The notes under the pieces are model-generated. The model was not told the origin of the DNA. It did no database searches and was given only the letters and a program-made list of their open reading frames with translations. This document shows positions 31,338 to 41,887 of a stretch of DNA of 64,000 bases, in pieces; positions within the stretch are counted from its first letter, which is position 1, and the number at the start of each line of letters is the position of its first letter. The position numbers and the translations under genes are program-made. Source of the stretch: Asparagopsis taxiformis (taxonomy: Eukaryota; Rhodophyta; Florideophyceae; Bonnemaisoniales; Bonnemaisoniaceae); the NCBI GenBank assembly GCA_030407315.1, contig JALQPE010002396.1:27060-91059 (forward strand), read 5' to 3'.

Positions 31338-32255
31338 CTAATGGTTCACTCCAAGTCCTACGCGCTCACGATGCTTAGCACTCTTGATGTGACGAGTATA
31401 GTCTTCGATAGAGACGAAGGAACGATCACACGGGCGACAGTTTAATTCGACTTGATGGTTTCGAACTCGGCGCTTGTGCTTTTCGGAATCGATGTGGGCT
31501 AGAAATTGAGCCCTGGTCTTGGCTGATTTTCGGCAAAGTGTGCAGTCGAAACTTCTTGTGGGAGTCTTTGGTTTAGGGTTCCTCTTGGCTTCTTTGTATG
31601 TTGCGGTTCGGAGAAGATGCTGCGAGGAACGGTCGTCGATTGGCAACAAGGTGCGCTGCGGAGGGATAGTGGTCGAAGCAGAGGCGCGATGTGAGCTAGG
31701 AGTTGCTCTGGGGGCCGGTATGTTTTGTCGGGAGACCGTCTTTCCGAGAATACGATGAGTATTGCCGACCTTCTTGGGCGTGTTCGGAGCGTCCGACTTG
31801 GGTGCCACCGTGAATCGAGGGAAAGCAGCCCGGGGCGGTTGAGCACGAGGGGCGGGTCGAAGACGTGGGGTAGGAAGAATGGTCTTCTTCGTGATCGGAG
31901 GGCGAATGGCGAGGCGAAGGGTCACTCTCGGCACGAAGGCGGGGAGAACCGCTTTAGGCTTGGCGATAGCAGGAGGTAAAGGGCGGAAGTCGTCGTCAAG
32001 GTCGATGACGGTCGGCGGCGGAGCGGGCGGAGTATCGACGGTGGGGGTCTGTGGGGTGGTGTCGGCTCTAAGGGCGACGATCCCAAACGGCGGAGTCTGC
32101 GGGGGCCGAGTGAGGGGGGAACTCGGGAATGCGGCACTATCGTCGGAGCGGTATTCCGACGGGGAGTCTGGGGTTCTGTGGGAAAAAGATCGTGGTCCGG
32201 CCACTGTCCAACAGGAAAAATCCTCAAGATGGTTAGTCAAGTCGTAGTCAGTCAC
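31338..32255 (-). CDS. 305-aa accessory ORF with two C2H2 zinc fingers, upstream of gag
   Basis: Lies between the primer-binding site and gag, 47 bases before the gag ATG. The first two thirds are Pro/Arg/Thr-rich and probably disordered. The C-terminus has two fingers of spacing C-x2-C-x12-H-x5-H (C-T-L-C...H-I-D-S-E-K-H and C-R-P-C...H-I-K-S-A-K-H). This is the JAZ/U1-like type often used for dsRNA or nucleic-acid binding. An ORF before gag is unusual for Ty3/gypsy elements. It could have been captured from the host or act in regulation of the element; neither is shown. Confidence 0.75.
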   Translation of the reverse strand: MTDYDLTNHLEDFSCWTVAGPRSFSHRTPDSPSEYRSDDSAAFPSSPLTRPPQTPPFGIVALRADTTPQTPTVDTPPAPPPTVIDLDDDFRPLPPAIAKPKAVLPAFVPRVTLRLAIRPPITKKTILPTPRLRPAPRAQPPRAAFPRFTVAPKSDAPNTPKKVGNTHRILGKTVSRQNIPAPRATPSSHRASASTTIPPQRTLLPIDDRSSQHLLRTATYKEAKRNPKPKTPTRSFDCTLCRKSAKTRAQFLAHIDSEKHKRRVRNHQVELNCRPCDRSFVSIEDYTRHIKSAKHRERVGLGVNH

Positions 32256-32327
32256 ACAACAGCGTAGACTCGATAGGAGAACTAGACTGCTGTGTGAAGC
32301 CAGAGATGGAGAAGTGGCGGGAACTTA

Positions 32328-32342
32328 CTTGCGATGCTACCA
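32328..32342 (-). other. primer-binding site
   Basis: On the minus strand TGGTAGCATCGCAAG begins 3 bases after the 5' LTR. The TGGTAGC start pairs with a tRNA 3' end ...GCTACCA, as initiator-methionine tRNAs have; the exact tRNA is not established. Confidence 0.6.
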
Positions 32343-32345
32343 AGC

Positions 32346-33206
32346 TGTGGGGGTTAAGGCACAACTTGGGAGAAGATGTTCCGGTCGAAGGTACCTCCGA
32401 ATCCCTGAGGTGGGGAGCGGAGGGTAGTTTATATAGACTAGGAGGTAGCTCTAGGAGGGGTAAAATGAAGGGTAACTACGAGGAGCTACGAGGAGTAGGC
32501 ATCGGGAGATCAACCAATAGGAGAGGAGAATGGGAGATATTGTTGGTGGTGGCGGATCTGGAAACGGTCATAAGGAGAGTGTGACAGGGAGGGCCACGTG
32601 TAAGAGTCCAGCAATGTAACACGTGTAAGAGTCCAGCAATGTAACACGTGTAAGAGTCCAGCAATGTAACACGTGTAAGAGTCCAGCAATGTAACACGTG
32701 TAAGAGTCCAGCAATGTTCGGCAGGAACCCCTGACACGTGGAAACCTGGAGCCGGGCGCGACCGGGCCCCGCAGGGCGGCTTACAGTGTAAGCTTGCATT
32801 TCTTATATGTAAGCTTACAGTTGAAATTTCATTGAAAAAATGAGGTTTCCGTCAGTTACAGTTGTAAGTTACCTGTCATACGGGCGTATGTGTGTAAGTA
32901 ACCCTGTAAGTGGGGCGAAAGTGGCTGAAAAAGCCATGTAATCTTGTAAGTAACCGTGTCAGTCACATGACAGGTGTTGTAAGTCTATCATAACATGTAA
33001 GTAGCCTGCTCAAGTGTCTCCTAGGTGGTGTAAGGTATGTGGAAAGCTGTAAGTAGCCTCGTAGGAGTGGTTACTGTAAGCTTCCCTTGTAGTTGGGAGC
33101 TTTGGTCTCTGTGGAATGGTACTATCTTATTGGTTGGTCGGGGTATGGTGTTATAAGAACAGGAATCTAGTGTTTACCATGAGGTCTAGAGGGCTGATCC
33201 CTGACA
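32346..33206 (-). repeat. 5' LTR of the first chromovirus (861 bp)
   Basis: Five copies of the 25-bp unit (32595-32720) containing CACGTG; otherwise nearly identical to the 3' LTR. Confidence 0.95.
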
Positions 33207-33221
33207 GACCGCCTTTGCTTT

Positions 33222-33259
33222 GTACGTGTGCGAATCTTGATCAAGATTCGCGCACGTAC
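33222..33259. repeat. 38-nt palindrome, one mismatch
   Basis: The arm GTACGTGTGCGAATCTTG faces its complement directly with a TGATCA centre and one mismatched pair. It lies 15 bases beyond the chromovirus and its target duplication, so it is a feature of the target DNA. Confidence 0.75.
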
Positions 33260-33295
33260 CTTCGTTCCATCCTCTACCCTCGAGGGTATGCATTG

Positions 33296-34018
33296 AGGTA
33301 AGCGTGGGTTTTGAGTTCGACTATTTCCGTTGATGCGATATTTTTCACTGGAAGCCTGTTGACTCATGGTGGGTATTGAGCGGAGGATGGAAGAGAGGTA
33401 CGTGAAGTTTTGAAAGTGTGCTGCGAGGGAAGGTTGGTTTTGAGTCTGACTGTTTTAGTTGATTCCGATGTTGTGTAGATGATGCAGGAATGTTGATGAC
33501 GGAAGGTAAGTTTCATTGAGTGCCAAGATGTGGTTTGCGAAGGTATGGACTGCTGACTATGATTATTATTCATTGCAAGGTTTTTGGATCATGGTTTGTA
33601 TTGTGTGTAGGATGGATGAGAGGTACATTTGCGAGTTCTCAGGGTATGTAGCGAGGGAAACGTTGGTTTTCAATCCGACTGTTGCGATTGATTCCGATGT
33701 TGCGTAGGTGATGGAGGAATAGTGATGACGGAAGGTAAGTCACATTGGGCGCCCAGACCGGTTGTGCGAAGATGCGGAATGCTGACTACTTTTCTTGGCT
33801 ACACGATTACGTGACTTATGGTTTTTATTGTGTGCAGGATGGAACGGGTAAGGTAAGTGTGCGAGTTCTGAAAGTAAGCAGCGAGGGAAGGTTGGTTTTG
33901 AGTCTGACTGTTGCTGTTGATCCAATATTCATTCATTACAAGCCTATTGAGTCATGGTGTGTATTGTGTGGAGCGAAGGTAAGTGTGCGAGTTCTGAAAG
34001 TATGCTGCGAGGGAAGGT
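33296..34018. repeat. degenerate repeats between the two retroelements
   Basis: About four diverged units of 100-220 bp share GCGAGGGAAGGTTGGTTTTG, TGACTGTT..TTGATTCC and GTAAGTGTGCGAGTTCTGAA. No convincing coding sequence. The last unit is cut by the LTR at 34019. Confidence 0.65.
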
Positions 34019-34855
34019 TGTAGGACTTAACTGGCGCTTAGACGTAATGACTTAGGTAGTCGTCCAAACGTCTCGAGTAGTCGCCGGAGAGGCGGCTTCG
34101 CACTCCTGGCTTTTGTTAACCCGAAGCGGTAAAGCGTAGTCGCACTGCCGACGACTGTCCACTGGCCTCGACTCGGTAGGTGGTAGAGCGGTTTGAATCG
34201 GAAGGATCTTGATCACCCTTAGAGGAAAATCCACCAGGGCGACACACGAGCCAACGGTGGCTAGGTCGGATCACGGAAACAGGCGGGCGTTTTAGCGGTT
34301 AGTCAACCCAGAACGGACGGCGCGACACACAGTGTATGTCGGTTCCGGGCACTCACGCTTAGACGAAACCGTTGACCTTGATCAGCCTCACACGCGTAGA
34401 CGTCGTGTTGGCGTTCCGTGGCAACCCGGGGACCACGGTACGTTACGCACCCACGCCGTGATGCGGAACGGAACAATCCCTAAGACGGAAACGATAGACA
34501 CAAGCGTCGAAAACAATGCGTCACCTCTAGGATTGACTTGGATCGGTACCTTAGAGGGGGTTTGTTACCTTTTACTCATTGGAGAAGGGTCACTACTTGT
34601 AATTGCGCACCGGGCCGAGTGGTCCGTTCCGAGGGCCCAGTGGGGCGGGCCGCGCCGGCGGCCGCGGTGGTCCTATACTACGTGTACAGGTATCAGTCGT
34701 TCTACACGTGGCGCATATCACGCTCGCATGAGGCGACACGTGTGTGTCGCCACGTCATCGCGTCTCGGTAGCTTCTTTTGCTCCTACAGCCAAGTAGCCG
34801 ATCGGCTTTTCGGATAGTCGCAAATGCCCCGCCTGTCTCGAGTATTTGTCTCACA
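34019..34855 (-). repeat. 3' LTR of the second chromovirus (837 bp)
   Basis: About 99% identical to the 48987-49801 LTR apart from a 22-bp GC-rich insertion near 34647. The inner end is followed by the polypurine tract. Confidence 0.93.
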
Positions 34856-34867
34856 TTCCCCCTTTCC
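34856..34867 (-). other. polypurine tract
   Basis: The minus strand reads GGAAAGGGGGAA immediately before the LTR. This identifies the left LTR as the 3' LTR of a minus-strand element rather than a solo LTR. Confidence 0.8.
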
Positions 34868-35169
34868 AGTCTTCGAGCCCCTGCGAGTGCTTGCCATCTC
34901 TTGCCCGTACACTGTCTGCTTCTCTTAGCAGGTTCCTGGCTACCAAGCTTCCCTGCATCTGGCCGGATAAAAACCCCACGGTATGGGGAAACCTTGGCAG
35001 ATTCCCTAATTTGTCGTTTCGGGAGCTCGGATGACTTTCCCAGGATGTGGTCCGGGAGAGTCCTGGTAGAGCTACTCGATGTGGCGGGCGCCAATGCGTT
35101 ATACTGCGTGGAGCTGGCAGTACGATTTTTTCGATTACGAATGGGGGTAATCAGTTTCTCACTTCCTAT

Positions 35170-35670
35170 CCACAAAGGATAATGGCGTTCAGACCCCTTT
35201 GTCCGTTTTCGCTCGCGTCCACAGTAGAAGCCTCTCTCTCGCTTGACGAGATCGTCGTGTGGACCTCTCTCAATGACCTTTCCTCGTTGAGTGCAGGAGA
35301 TTCTGTCAGGGTTCCTCACTATACTGAAGCGATGGTTATTGTAGTTCGGTTCTCGGATGCTTTTTCGAGAGCATCTTGTTTGATTTTCCCGCTGGCGGTG
35401 GATGCGTCCAATAACAGGATTTTGGGGTTGCAAACAAGTGCACGGGAAATACAAATACGTTGCCTTCGTCCCTCACTGAGCATTGCACGGGTGCAACGCG
35501 CGGCCGCGCTCTCCAAGCATATAGTCATAGCCCTCAAGTAGTCGGGTGGTGAACGTATGCGCATTGGCTATTTTATCAGCGGTAATGATTTCATCTCCAG
35601 TCACCTCGCGTGCTTTGGCAACCATCGTACCCGTTTCTGGATCTGCATCGTCGAAATACATTTTGCATCG
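35170..35670 (-). pseudogene. ABC transporter (ABCB/multidrug type) nucleotide-binding domain fragment
   Basis: Consecutive pieces in shifted frames give [28 protein letters not shown], a degenerate signature [15 protein letters not shown], a decayed Walker B (I-L-L-L-D-A-S), and G-K-V-I-E-R-G-P-H-D-D-L. Order and spacing match the second half of an ABCB-type NBD. Frameshifts and lost catalytic residues (LSGG, LLLDE) mark it as dead. Confidence 0.85.
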
Positions 35671-35699
35671 ATCCCGACCATATCAACTGCACAAGTATC

Positions 35700-36255
35700 A
35701 TGTTAAAACGATGCCAAACCGACGAAAGCAACGCCGTGCAATCGTTGGCCAGCGTGCAAGCACCATGTTTTCCATCGCGGAAAGACTGCAGCCGTACCGT
35801 TGTCCCGGCGACAATCTGCGCGTCGCAACCGACATGTACGCCGCCGAGCAATTGTACGAGCGCTGTGTCGAGGAGCTTCTGCTCCTAGAACCATATCGGA
35901 GCCATGTATCGTCTCGCAACCATTCTACGCGTCTCCGATAACATGCACGACGGCAGACGCGCCATGCAACTGTTCCAATGCTGCGTCGTCGAAGGCAACC
36001 ATCCCGGCGTCATGTTCGATCTGGCACGCATGTATTCCGACGGTAAGTTCTGCGAGCAGGATTTCGTACGAGCCGTCGATCTGTATCAACGCGCCATACA
36101 ACTAGGCAATGACGCGTGCGCGATTGTCTAGCTGGCAATGATCTACGACGTCGGCGAGAAAGAGGTTCCAATGGACGCCTTGCGCGCGATGAACTACTAT
36201 CAAATGAGCATTGACGTTGGCCAACGTCTGGAGGCAATGTTCTGGCTCGCTTGAT
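35700..36255 (+). pseudogene. Sel1-like repeat protein fragment
   Basis: Successive short frames contain Sel1-type repeats: A-E-Q-L-Y-E-R-C-V-E, M-Y-R-L-A-T-I-L...A-M-Q-L-F-Q-C-C-V-V-E-G-N-H-P, F-D-L-A-R-M-Y-S-D-G...A-V-D-L-Y-Q-R-A-I-Q-L-G-N and M-I-Y-D-V-G...A-M-N-Y-Y-Q-M-S-I. Stops and frame changes between them make it non-functional. Confidence 0.7.
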
Positions 36256-36921
36256 TACTCATCTCTGATGTCATGCGGCCGAAACGCGATGTGTCGCGCG
36301 AAAAGCGTCTGTGCACCATGTATGTCGAGTGATGTGAGGAGCCGACGCCGATTATCGAAATATGCAACGAGTTGATGTACGGATCGTCCAATCTCCCACG
36401 AGACGCGGCACTAGCTGCGTGCTTGGTACAGACATGCGCGGAACGATGGGACGACTGCGATGCAATAATACCACTTGCGGAAATCCTTCTGAGCGGCGCT
36501 CGGTGTCGCGAGAGACGCCGCGTGTGTGATGCGTCTGTGTGAACGAACCGCCAGCGTTCGCTGAGAGTATTTACTATCAACGGCTGTGTTGGCGCACAAA
36601 ATCGCCTATGGAACTTCGCAGATTCAGGCCAATGTGCAACTCGCTGTGTATCTGTGTCAGATGAGGAAGCGTTCTTTTCGACCACTGCCGCCCCTCCAAC
36701 CCTTTCCCAATTTTGCAGGGTATAGTTGCCCTCAGTGACCAGGATTTTTGAAGTCTCGCGTAACAGTAAATTGCAATTGGCGACGAATTATCAAACACAA
36801 TCCTTTGAGGTTTCTTGAACACGAATTCCGCATAAAACTTGAGTAGAACGTTGGTGATCTCAGGTACACCAGCTTCTGAAAACACTTCACAAGTCTTCAA
36901 AAGAACATGTGAGTGCGCGGA

Positions 36922-37353
36922 TTACAGCCAGTCGAAAAACAGCGAGTACGTTTTCCTGCTCAATATAGTGGGAACAACACCTCTCAAACCTCGCAATACG
37001 CCTATGACAGCACTTGTAACTGGCGGGTCGCTGCGGAATGCGTCTTTGTTCGGGAATCCTACAAATATTTCCAGTTTTCGTCGCAACGGTTCCATGAAGC
37101 GTGTAAACTCAAGTTCCGAGTCTAAATTGGCTTTCGCTGCTTCTTCGCCGAGTTGTATGCATTCCTTGAGTGACTTGCCGGCGCCAAACTTGATCGTTAC
37201 AGAATCCGTATCTCCATAAATCACAGTTACTGCTTTGCACCTTTTCTCGACTTCTTCCTTAGCTGTCGCTCCAGGGCAGATTTGAGGGCGCGCGGTGTGA
37301 CGCCCGGTAACCCTGGACGGTAAAAGTAGTGCTAGAGATAATGAAAACGCCAC
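36922..37353 (-). pseudogene. family-B DNA polymerase fragment (delta-like)
   Basis: The frame contains V-I-Y-G-D-T-D-S-V-T-I-K-F-G followed by L-G-E-E-A-A, the motif C region of family-B polymerases, closest in style to polymerase delta. Homology-like sequence fades after about 30 residues, where another fragment may be joined. A catalytic enzyme is not encoded. Confidence 0.65.
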
Positions 37354-37627
37354 AAGACGCTGTTTCCACGTTCTGTAACGCCGAACAAGTGAATGATAGC
37401 AGCACCGTTAGCGTCGACGGCACTAGAAACGGAGGAATCCATTTGCCTGACTACGAGAGGATCTGTGTGCGAATCTCGCGCAGGGCAGTGCGGACGATGT
37501 CAACCGTCTTTATCGGGTAGTGGCGCGGCGATTAGGTCTGGTTTAGGTCGGGCATTTCTGGTTCTGTCTGCGGTTCTTCACATTCATTTCGTGCTCTGCT
37601 TCTGCCAGCATAATGAGATCATCGTCA

Positions 37628-38160
37628 TCAGGAATGTCTTCCATTTTTACGTGCTTCTCTGGTTCGAGCTTCTTTGATAACTTTACGATCGTTGGCATGC
37701 ATCAATAGCAAGTGACCAACACGATCCTTCTTACCTTTCACAGTATTTGGGAAAAAGTCACCCGTATTCAGCACACCAACGTAGGTCCGAGTGAACGTGA
37801 GTGCACTGACCAATGGATCGGTTGCAATCTTGAAAGCCAACGCAGAGATCGGCTCATCATCAGATGATTTGCGAACAATTTCCTCACCAGATCCAGCATC
37901 CATACCCTGGATAGCGACAACATCAAGCTGACTGGGCATGAAATCGACGGTGGCGTCCAAAAGTGGCTGCACACCCTTATTCTTGAATGCCGTTCCGCAC
38001 ACCACTGGAACAAATGCGCAGTTCATCGTCCCCTTTCGGATACTCGCCTTCACCATATCTGTAGTGATTTCTTCACCCTCCGGATAGGCATTGAGAATGT
38101 CATCGTCGTGTTCGACAGCAAGTTCTACAAGCTGTTCACGATACTCAACATCTTTTTCCT
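37628..38160 (-). pseudogene. elongation factor G (organellar type) fragment
   Basis: About 175 residues read [12 protein letters not shown], then [30 protein letters not shown] and F-K-I-A-T-D-P. These cover the end of the GTPase domain and the start of domain II of EF-G. The GTP-binding motifs and domains III-V are absent. Bacterial-type sequence suggests a mitochondrial or plastid factor as source. Confidence 0.9.
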
Positions 38161-38185
38161 TCGAATTCTCCGGAATTTCGTCCTA

Positions 38186-38440
38186 TTAACACCTGGCACA
38201 AGGGCTCTCCTCCTTCATATCCTCTTCGTACCGGCCCGTATGCGCAATTTCCGGTGACGTAAACGCGGCGTATGGAATCAACAGATTTGACATCTTGTCC
38301 TTTCCGAGGAACAGAGCGTTGCGAATCACCATTCTCGCCATGAAATCGGCAGCATGTGTAAACTTGAACATGCTGCCGCAGTTTCCAACGCAATAGATTC
38401 GCGTGTTGCTAGTTTGAAGCATGTCGTTGACCTTGAGCCC
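38186..38440 (-). pseudogene. pyridine nucleotide-disulfide oxidoreductase fragment
   Basis: The frame reads L-Q-T-S-N-T-R-I-Y-C-V-G-N-C (second FAD-binding motif, normally VGDC), then F-T-H-A-A-D-F-M-A-R and I-P-Y-A-A-F-T-S-P-E-I-A-H-T-G, the start of the dimerisation domain. Closest in style to the mercuric-reductase/dihydrolipoamide-dehydrogenase branch. Only about 80 residues remain, next to the EF-G piece on the same strand. Confidence 0.85.
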
Positions 38441-38459
38441 ACTTTTGAGATCTTATTCC

Positions 38460-38990
38460 ACCCCGGCGGTCTCGAGATCCAAATTACCCTTTCCTATACA
38501 CAGCTCACATAATTGTCTTCCATTATCGCAGGCTAATTGTTATCTACAATCCCAAGCGGGGCATCACCACATAGTCGCATTGGTCGGCATGGGCGGTTGT
38601 GGCAAACAACATGTCTCAAACAGCTTGCTCGTCTGCCTCAAATCTGCTCTCAGTTTCAACACGGCATCTGGTTCATTCAGCTCGGACAGGGCGCCACCGT
38701 ACAATCTCTTCTCCGTCGATTCCGTGCACTAGTCTAGCGCACCTTCCCACGCTGGTTTCCACATTTTGAACAAATGTACGCGTCGGGGGAGCAGCACGAA
38801 ACCCTGCTTATCGACCTGGTAGACCTTCTATCAGCCAAGCATTTTCTCGTCATTTTCGAAATGTCGCCGATGACCGAAACTGCGTTTACAAACTCGTGGC
38901 CAAGTTCTGCTCGCAGGTGTGCTCATTACGAAAAAATCGTTTCAAAGTTCTCACACCTACCAGATCCGTTCAAGTCATTCCACTAACATC
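38460..38990 (+). pseudogene. NB-ARC/STAND ATPase fragment
   Basis: One frame gives the P-loop I-V-A-L-V-G-M-G-G-C-G-K. The neighbouring frame continues T-T-C-L-K-Q-L-A-R-L and G-I-W-F-I-Q-L-G-Q, so a 1-base shift breaks the P-loop. Downstream L-L-S-A-K-H-F-L-V-I-F-E (decayed Walker B) and an R-S-V-Q-V-I-P-L segment complete the NB-ARC order. Confidence 0.75.
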
Positions 38991-39088
38991 AGAAAGGTGA
39001 CCAAAGGGTAGATGGCATTCAACGACATCACCCTTACCATCTTCAGGGCCTGTTGAGTCATTAGCATCAGAAATTTCTGTGTCTTCAT

Positions 39089-41358
39089 CTACGGGATCCA
39101 CGATCTCAGCAGAGGACCTACTGGATGAAACTGAAACAATGAAATGCTTGCAAGAAGAGTCACTCCCGTCAACTTGCCTTGCACAAGATTGGCAAGTTTG
39201 AAACGCGTATCCGATTCTAACAGATTCAGAGACGTCTTGATGGAAGAAAGGCGCATTGAAAGCACAATGCGACGGTGCTTCGAGTCGACACTCAGAACTT
39301 TGACATTCACAGTTTGACCAAAGGGATAAACCGATTCAATGTCTGCGCGAGTATATTCTGAGGACGATTTCTTCAAGTCCATGCATAGTTCAGCAGTTGG
39401 AACAAGCCCAACCACTCTGTTGCAAAACTCTACGAGCACATTGCCCTTTCCTGTAACTGCACAGACAGAACCCGCAAACACCAGTTCTTTCTGGTTCTCG
39501 CTTTGCGGTCCTTCAGTTGGTTTAGACGCTATTTCAGCATCCTCGTATGATGTGAGCAAAGGAACTTTGGGGACACTAATGATTTCTTAGCCGAAAGATA
39601 AGCTTTGCCTCGTGATGGGTTGAGCGATAATACCCGACAGCGAATTATAGCACCTATGGAAAACGATGCGTGTTTCGACAAGCGCTTCATAGGAATAGGA
39701 ACATCTGAAATGTGAATGGATCCTATCATTCCAACCATATGCGGATCACCATCGATGGCAAGAACTAGAGAGCCAATGGAGCTGTGCGTCGTTATCTTAC
39801 AATCGTAGAGGGCACCAATCTCCACTTCATCGAGGGTAAGCGCCTTTCGAGCTAAGACACTTGAACGCAAATCGACATTGATGATACCATCGAAACGAGA
39901 AATTGAAACGATGCGCGCACCAGTTGTAATAATCATGTCTTTGTGATATTTGGACTTGATCTGGATTCCAGCTGAGTCGGAAACTCGGCTGATATGTGCA
40001 AAGAAGGGGACATTTAGCTCCAAGTCACCATCAGTTGGTTGAGCGACGTCCTCCATAATCTGGTCTTCATCTGCTGCTTCCTTATCATTTTCGTCGGCAT
40101 CGCTGTATGGCAAATAACTTAGAGTGAGCCCAAAGCCTGGTTTCACGTTGTCAACCTTCAAAGACTTCATGATAGTACCGATTCTCCATCCATTCGGCAT
40201 AGATCGCAGGATATTCCTGTGCACAAGGCCAGGAAGCAGAGTTGCAATGATGCGTTTCTGCACAGGGTAAACACTGAGGAATCGCGTTAGAATTGACTTG
40301 CCGACTGTGACCTCCCAAGAACCATCTTTTGAACGAGGTACATGCGCCGCGTCTACTGCGATTGAAAATAAACCGAAAGCTTTCAGGGCCACACCTCCCG
40401 GCCCTTCATCCATGACTCTTGCCTTTACAAGCACACCTGCACGGAGCTGCTGGTAGCTGAGACCTTCAGTGAGTTCCACTCGCGCTGCAAGTACTGATTT
40501 GGGATGTGCAGTCACACGGACTGCTGCTGAATAGTTACTCCTCCGCTTCTATGGAAGAGATAGATCGCGTTCGACGACCACCTCAATCGGATGACCTGGG
40601 CGCAATTTGTGATCGTCATCGTCGTCTGACAAGTCGTCGGAAGCTCGGTGAAAGTTTTCAAACGGAAGAAAGCCCGAATGGACAATACTTGGACCGAAAG
40701 AAAGAACATAACCGTGATCTTCCACCGATTTCACAGCAGCATACACTGGGAAACCTTTCTGAAGCACGCTGCCATTGGTCATACTTATGTTTACCAATTC
40801 TGGTTTGAGCGAGACGCGAAGTATCTTCCTGCCATTTTCATTCTGCTCTATATCCATTACAGTTGCGCGAACCATTTGACCGATAGAGAGAACCCGCCAC
40901 AACGGAGAGATGCGGTTATCATCGTCGTCATTTTCGTCTGCAGTGGTGCTGTCATTGTCAGAGTCAGAATCACTGACGTCACGTTCAATCGCTCTGGCAA
41001 CAGCGTCGCGATGCGTATTAGTGTTTGGAACGTCAACGAGAAGTTCGTCGGGGTCTGCTACAGCGCGCAGTCCGGATGGTAGTGCCAAATCGATCGAGGA
41101 ACTGTTCGCGCTCGTAACGAGAGCTATCAATGTCATACCGAGCGAGACTCGCGATATAATAAGGGATGCGCCATTCTGAGTAACTTTTGATGTATCAGAC
41201 AGACGCACATCATCAGTATCGTCTGGTCGACGTTGTCGCTTCTTTTCGGGTCCGAATAGGATTTCACCATCGCGCTTTCGTACGCGAGGCGTCGAGCCCT
41301 TTCCCGCACCGCGAGGGAACAAATCGCTTTCCAGAAAGGTGTCTCGTTTGGCGACCAT
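39089..41358 (-). pseudogene. RRP5: Rrp5/PDCD11-like S1-repeat ribosome-biogenesis gene, N-terminal part
   Basis: The start has F-L-E-S-D-L-F-P-R-G-A-G, the typical Rrp5 N-terminus. Several S1 RNA-binding repeats follow (L-S-I-G-Q-M-V-R-A-T-V; L-R-A-G-V-L-V-K-A-R-V; I-G-A-I-I-R-C-R-V-L-S; F-A-G-S-V-C-A-V-T-G). Rrp5 acts in the nucleolus in pre-rRNA cleavage. An in-frame TAG at 40549-40551 and a shift near 39545 break the frame. Only about 750 of the usual 1,700 or more residues are present, without the C-terminal HAT repeats. It is a truncated, inactive copy. Confidence 0.88.
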
Positions 41359-41887
41359 GATTGCGATGATGCAGACGATCGAGAGCGCCAGCCGCGCGGT
41401 GAGTGCATGTGCGCGAGTGGCTGTGAAGGTAAAACGTAGCTTGGAGATGACGGGTTATGGATTCACACGAGTTGGATGACGTGATGCGGTCGACAAGCGA
41501 TACGGGCGTTACAGTTGCGAACGCAAAACGACCAAAATAAAACAAAACCAAAAATGCGGAGTCTATCCAATCACCGACCAACTCTAAAGTGCTCCAGTCT
41601 GAGGATCAAAACACTAGGGCAGTGCGGTATGAAATAGGCTATGCGGAGCGCGTGACACGAGACGGATCTGGAGAGAGAGGAAGAAATCAATTACAGAGAC
41701 ATTAAACGGAGCATCTGACAGCAGTTTTCTGGCGTCGACCACCAGAATGGAGCAGATCAAACTTCGTTTGAATGTTTCTTCACTTCTCGGCATCGGGGAA
41801 GCAAAAGCGGCGACTTACCCGACGGTCATAAGAATGACTTAAAAGTGGGGCACTAGCGGTTTCTTCCATGGCAGGCGACTCTGCCTA
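41359..41887. other. sequence between the Rrp5 fragment and the chromodomain
   Basis: About 530 bases without a gene. The right part should be the 3' untranslated region of the retroelement and the left part the former upstream region of the Rrp5-like gene; I cannot see the junction. Confidence 0.4.

Larger units (their letters stand above)
25504..33206 (-). mobile_element. complete Ty3/gypsy chromovirus with accessory ORFs
   Basis: The element is 7.7 kb on the minus strand. Its 5' LTR is 32346-33206 and its 3' LTR 25504-26339; both begin TGTGGGGGTTAAGG and end CCCTGACA on the plus strand. Flanking 5-bp duplications are identical (GACCG at 25499-25503 and 33207-33211). Outside one 25-bp tandem-repeat copy the LTRs differ by about one base, so insertion is recent. 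Order from the 5' LTR: primer site, zinc-finger ORF, gag, pol (protease, RT, RNase H, integrase, chromodomain), small ORF, polypurine tract. All main frames are open, so it may be autonomous. Confidence 0.96.

Noticed and set aside
34332..34817. ORF within the LTR (also at 49300-49677)
   Set aside because: It lies in the non-coding LTR, is altered by the 22-bp indel between the LTRs and has no motif.
34019..34855. Interpretation as an unrelated solo LTR
   Set aside because: A polypurine tract abuts its inner end and no 5-bp duplication flanks it, which fits a 3' LTR of the minus-strand element better. A recombinant of two copies remains possible.
34868..35170. Possible AP2-type DNA-binding domain fragment (Y-R-G-V...) on the minus strand
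   Set aside because: Only a few residues fit and the frame changes at once; not enough to support a call.
36922..37353. Polinton or large-virus DNA polymerase gene
   Set aside because: Only about 60 residues around one motif are present, surrounded by other host-gene scraps; no capsid, packaging ATPase or protease genes occur in the window.
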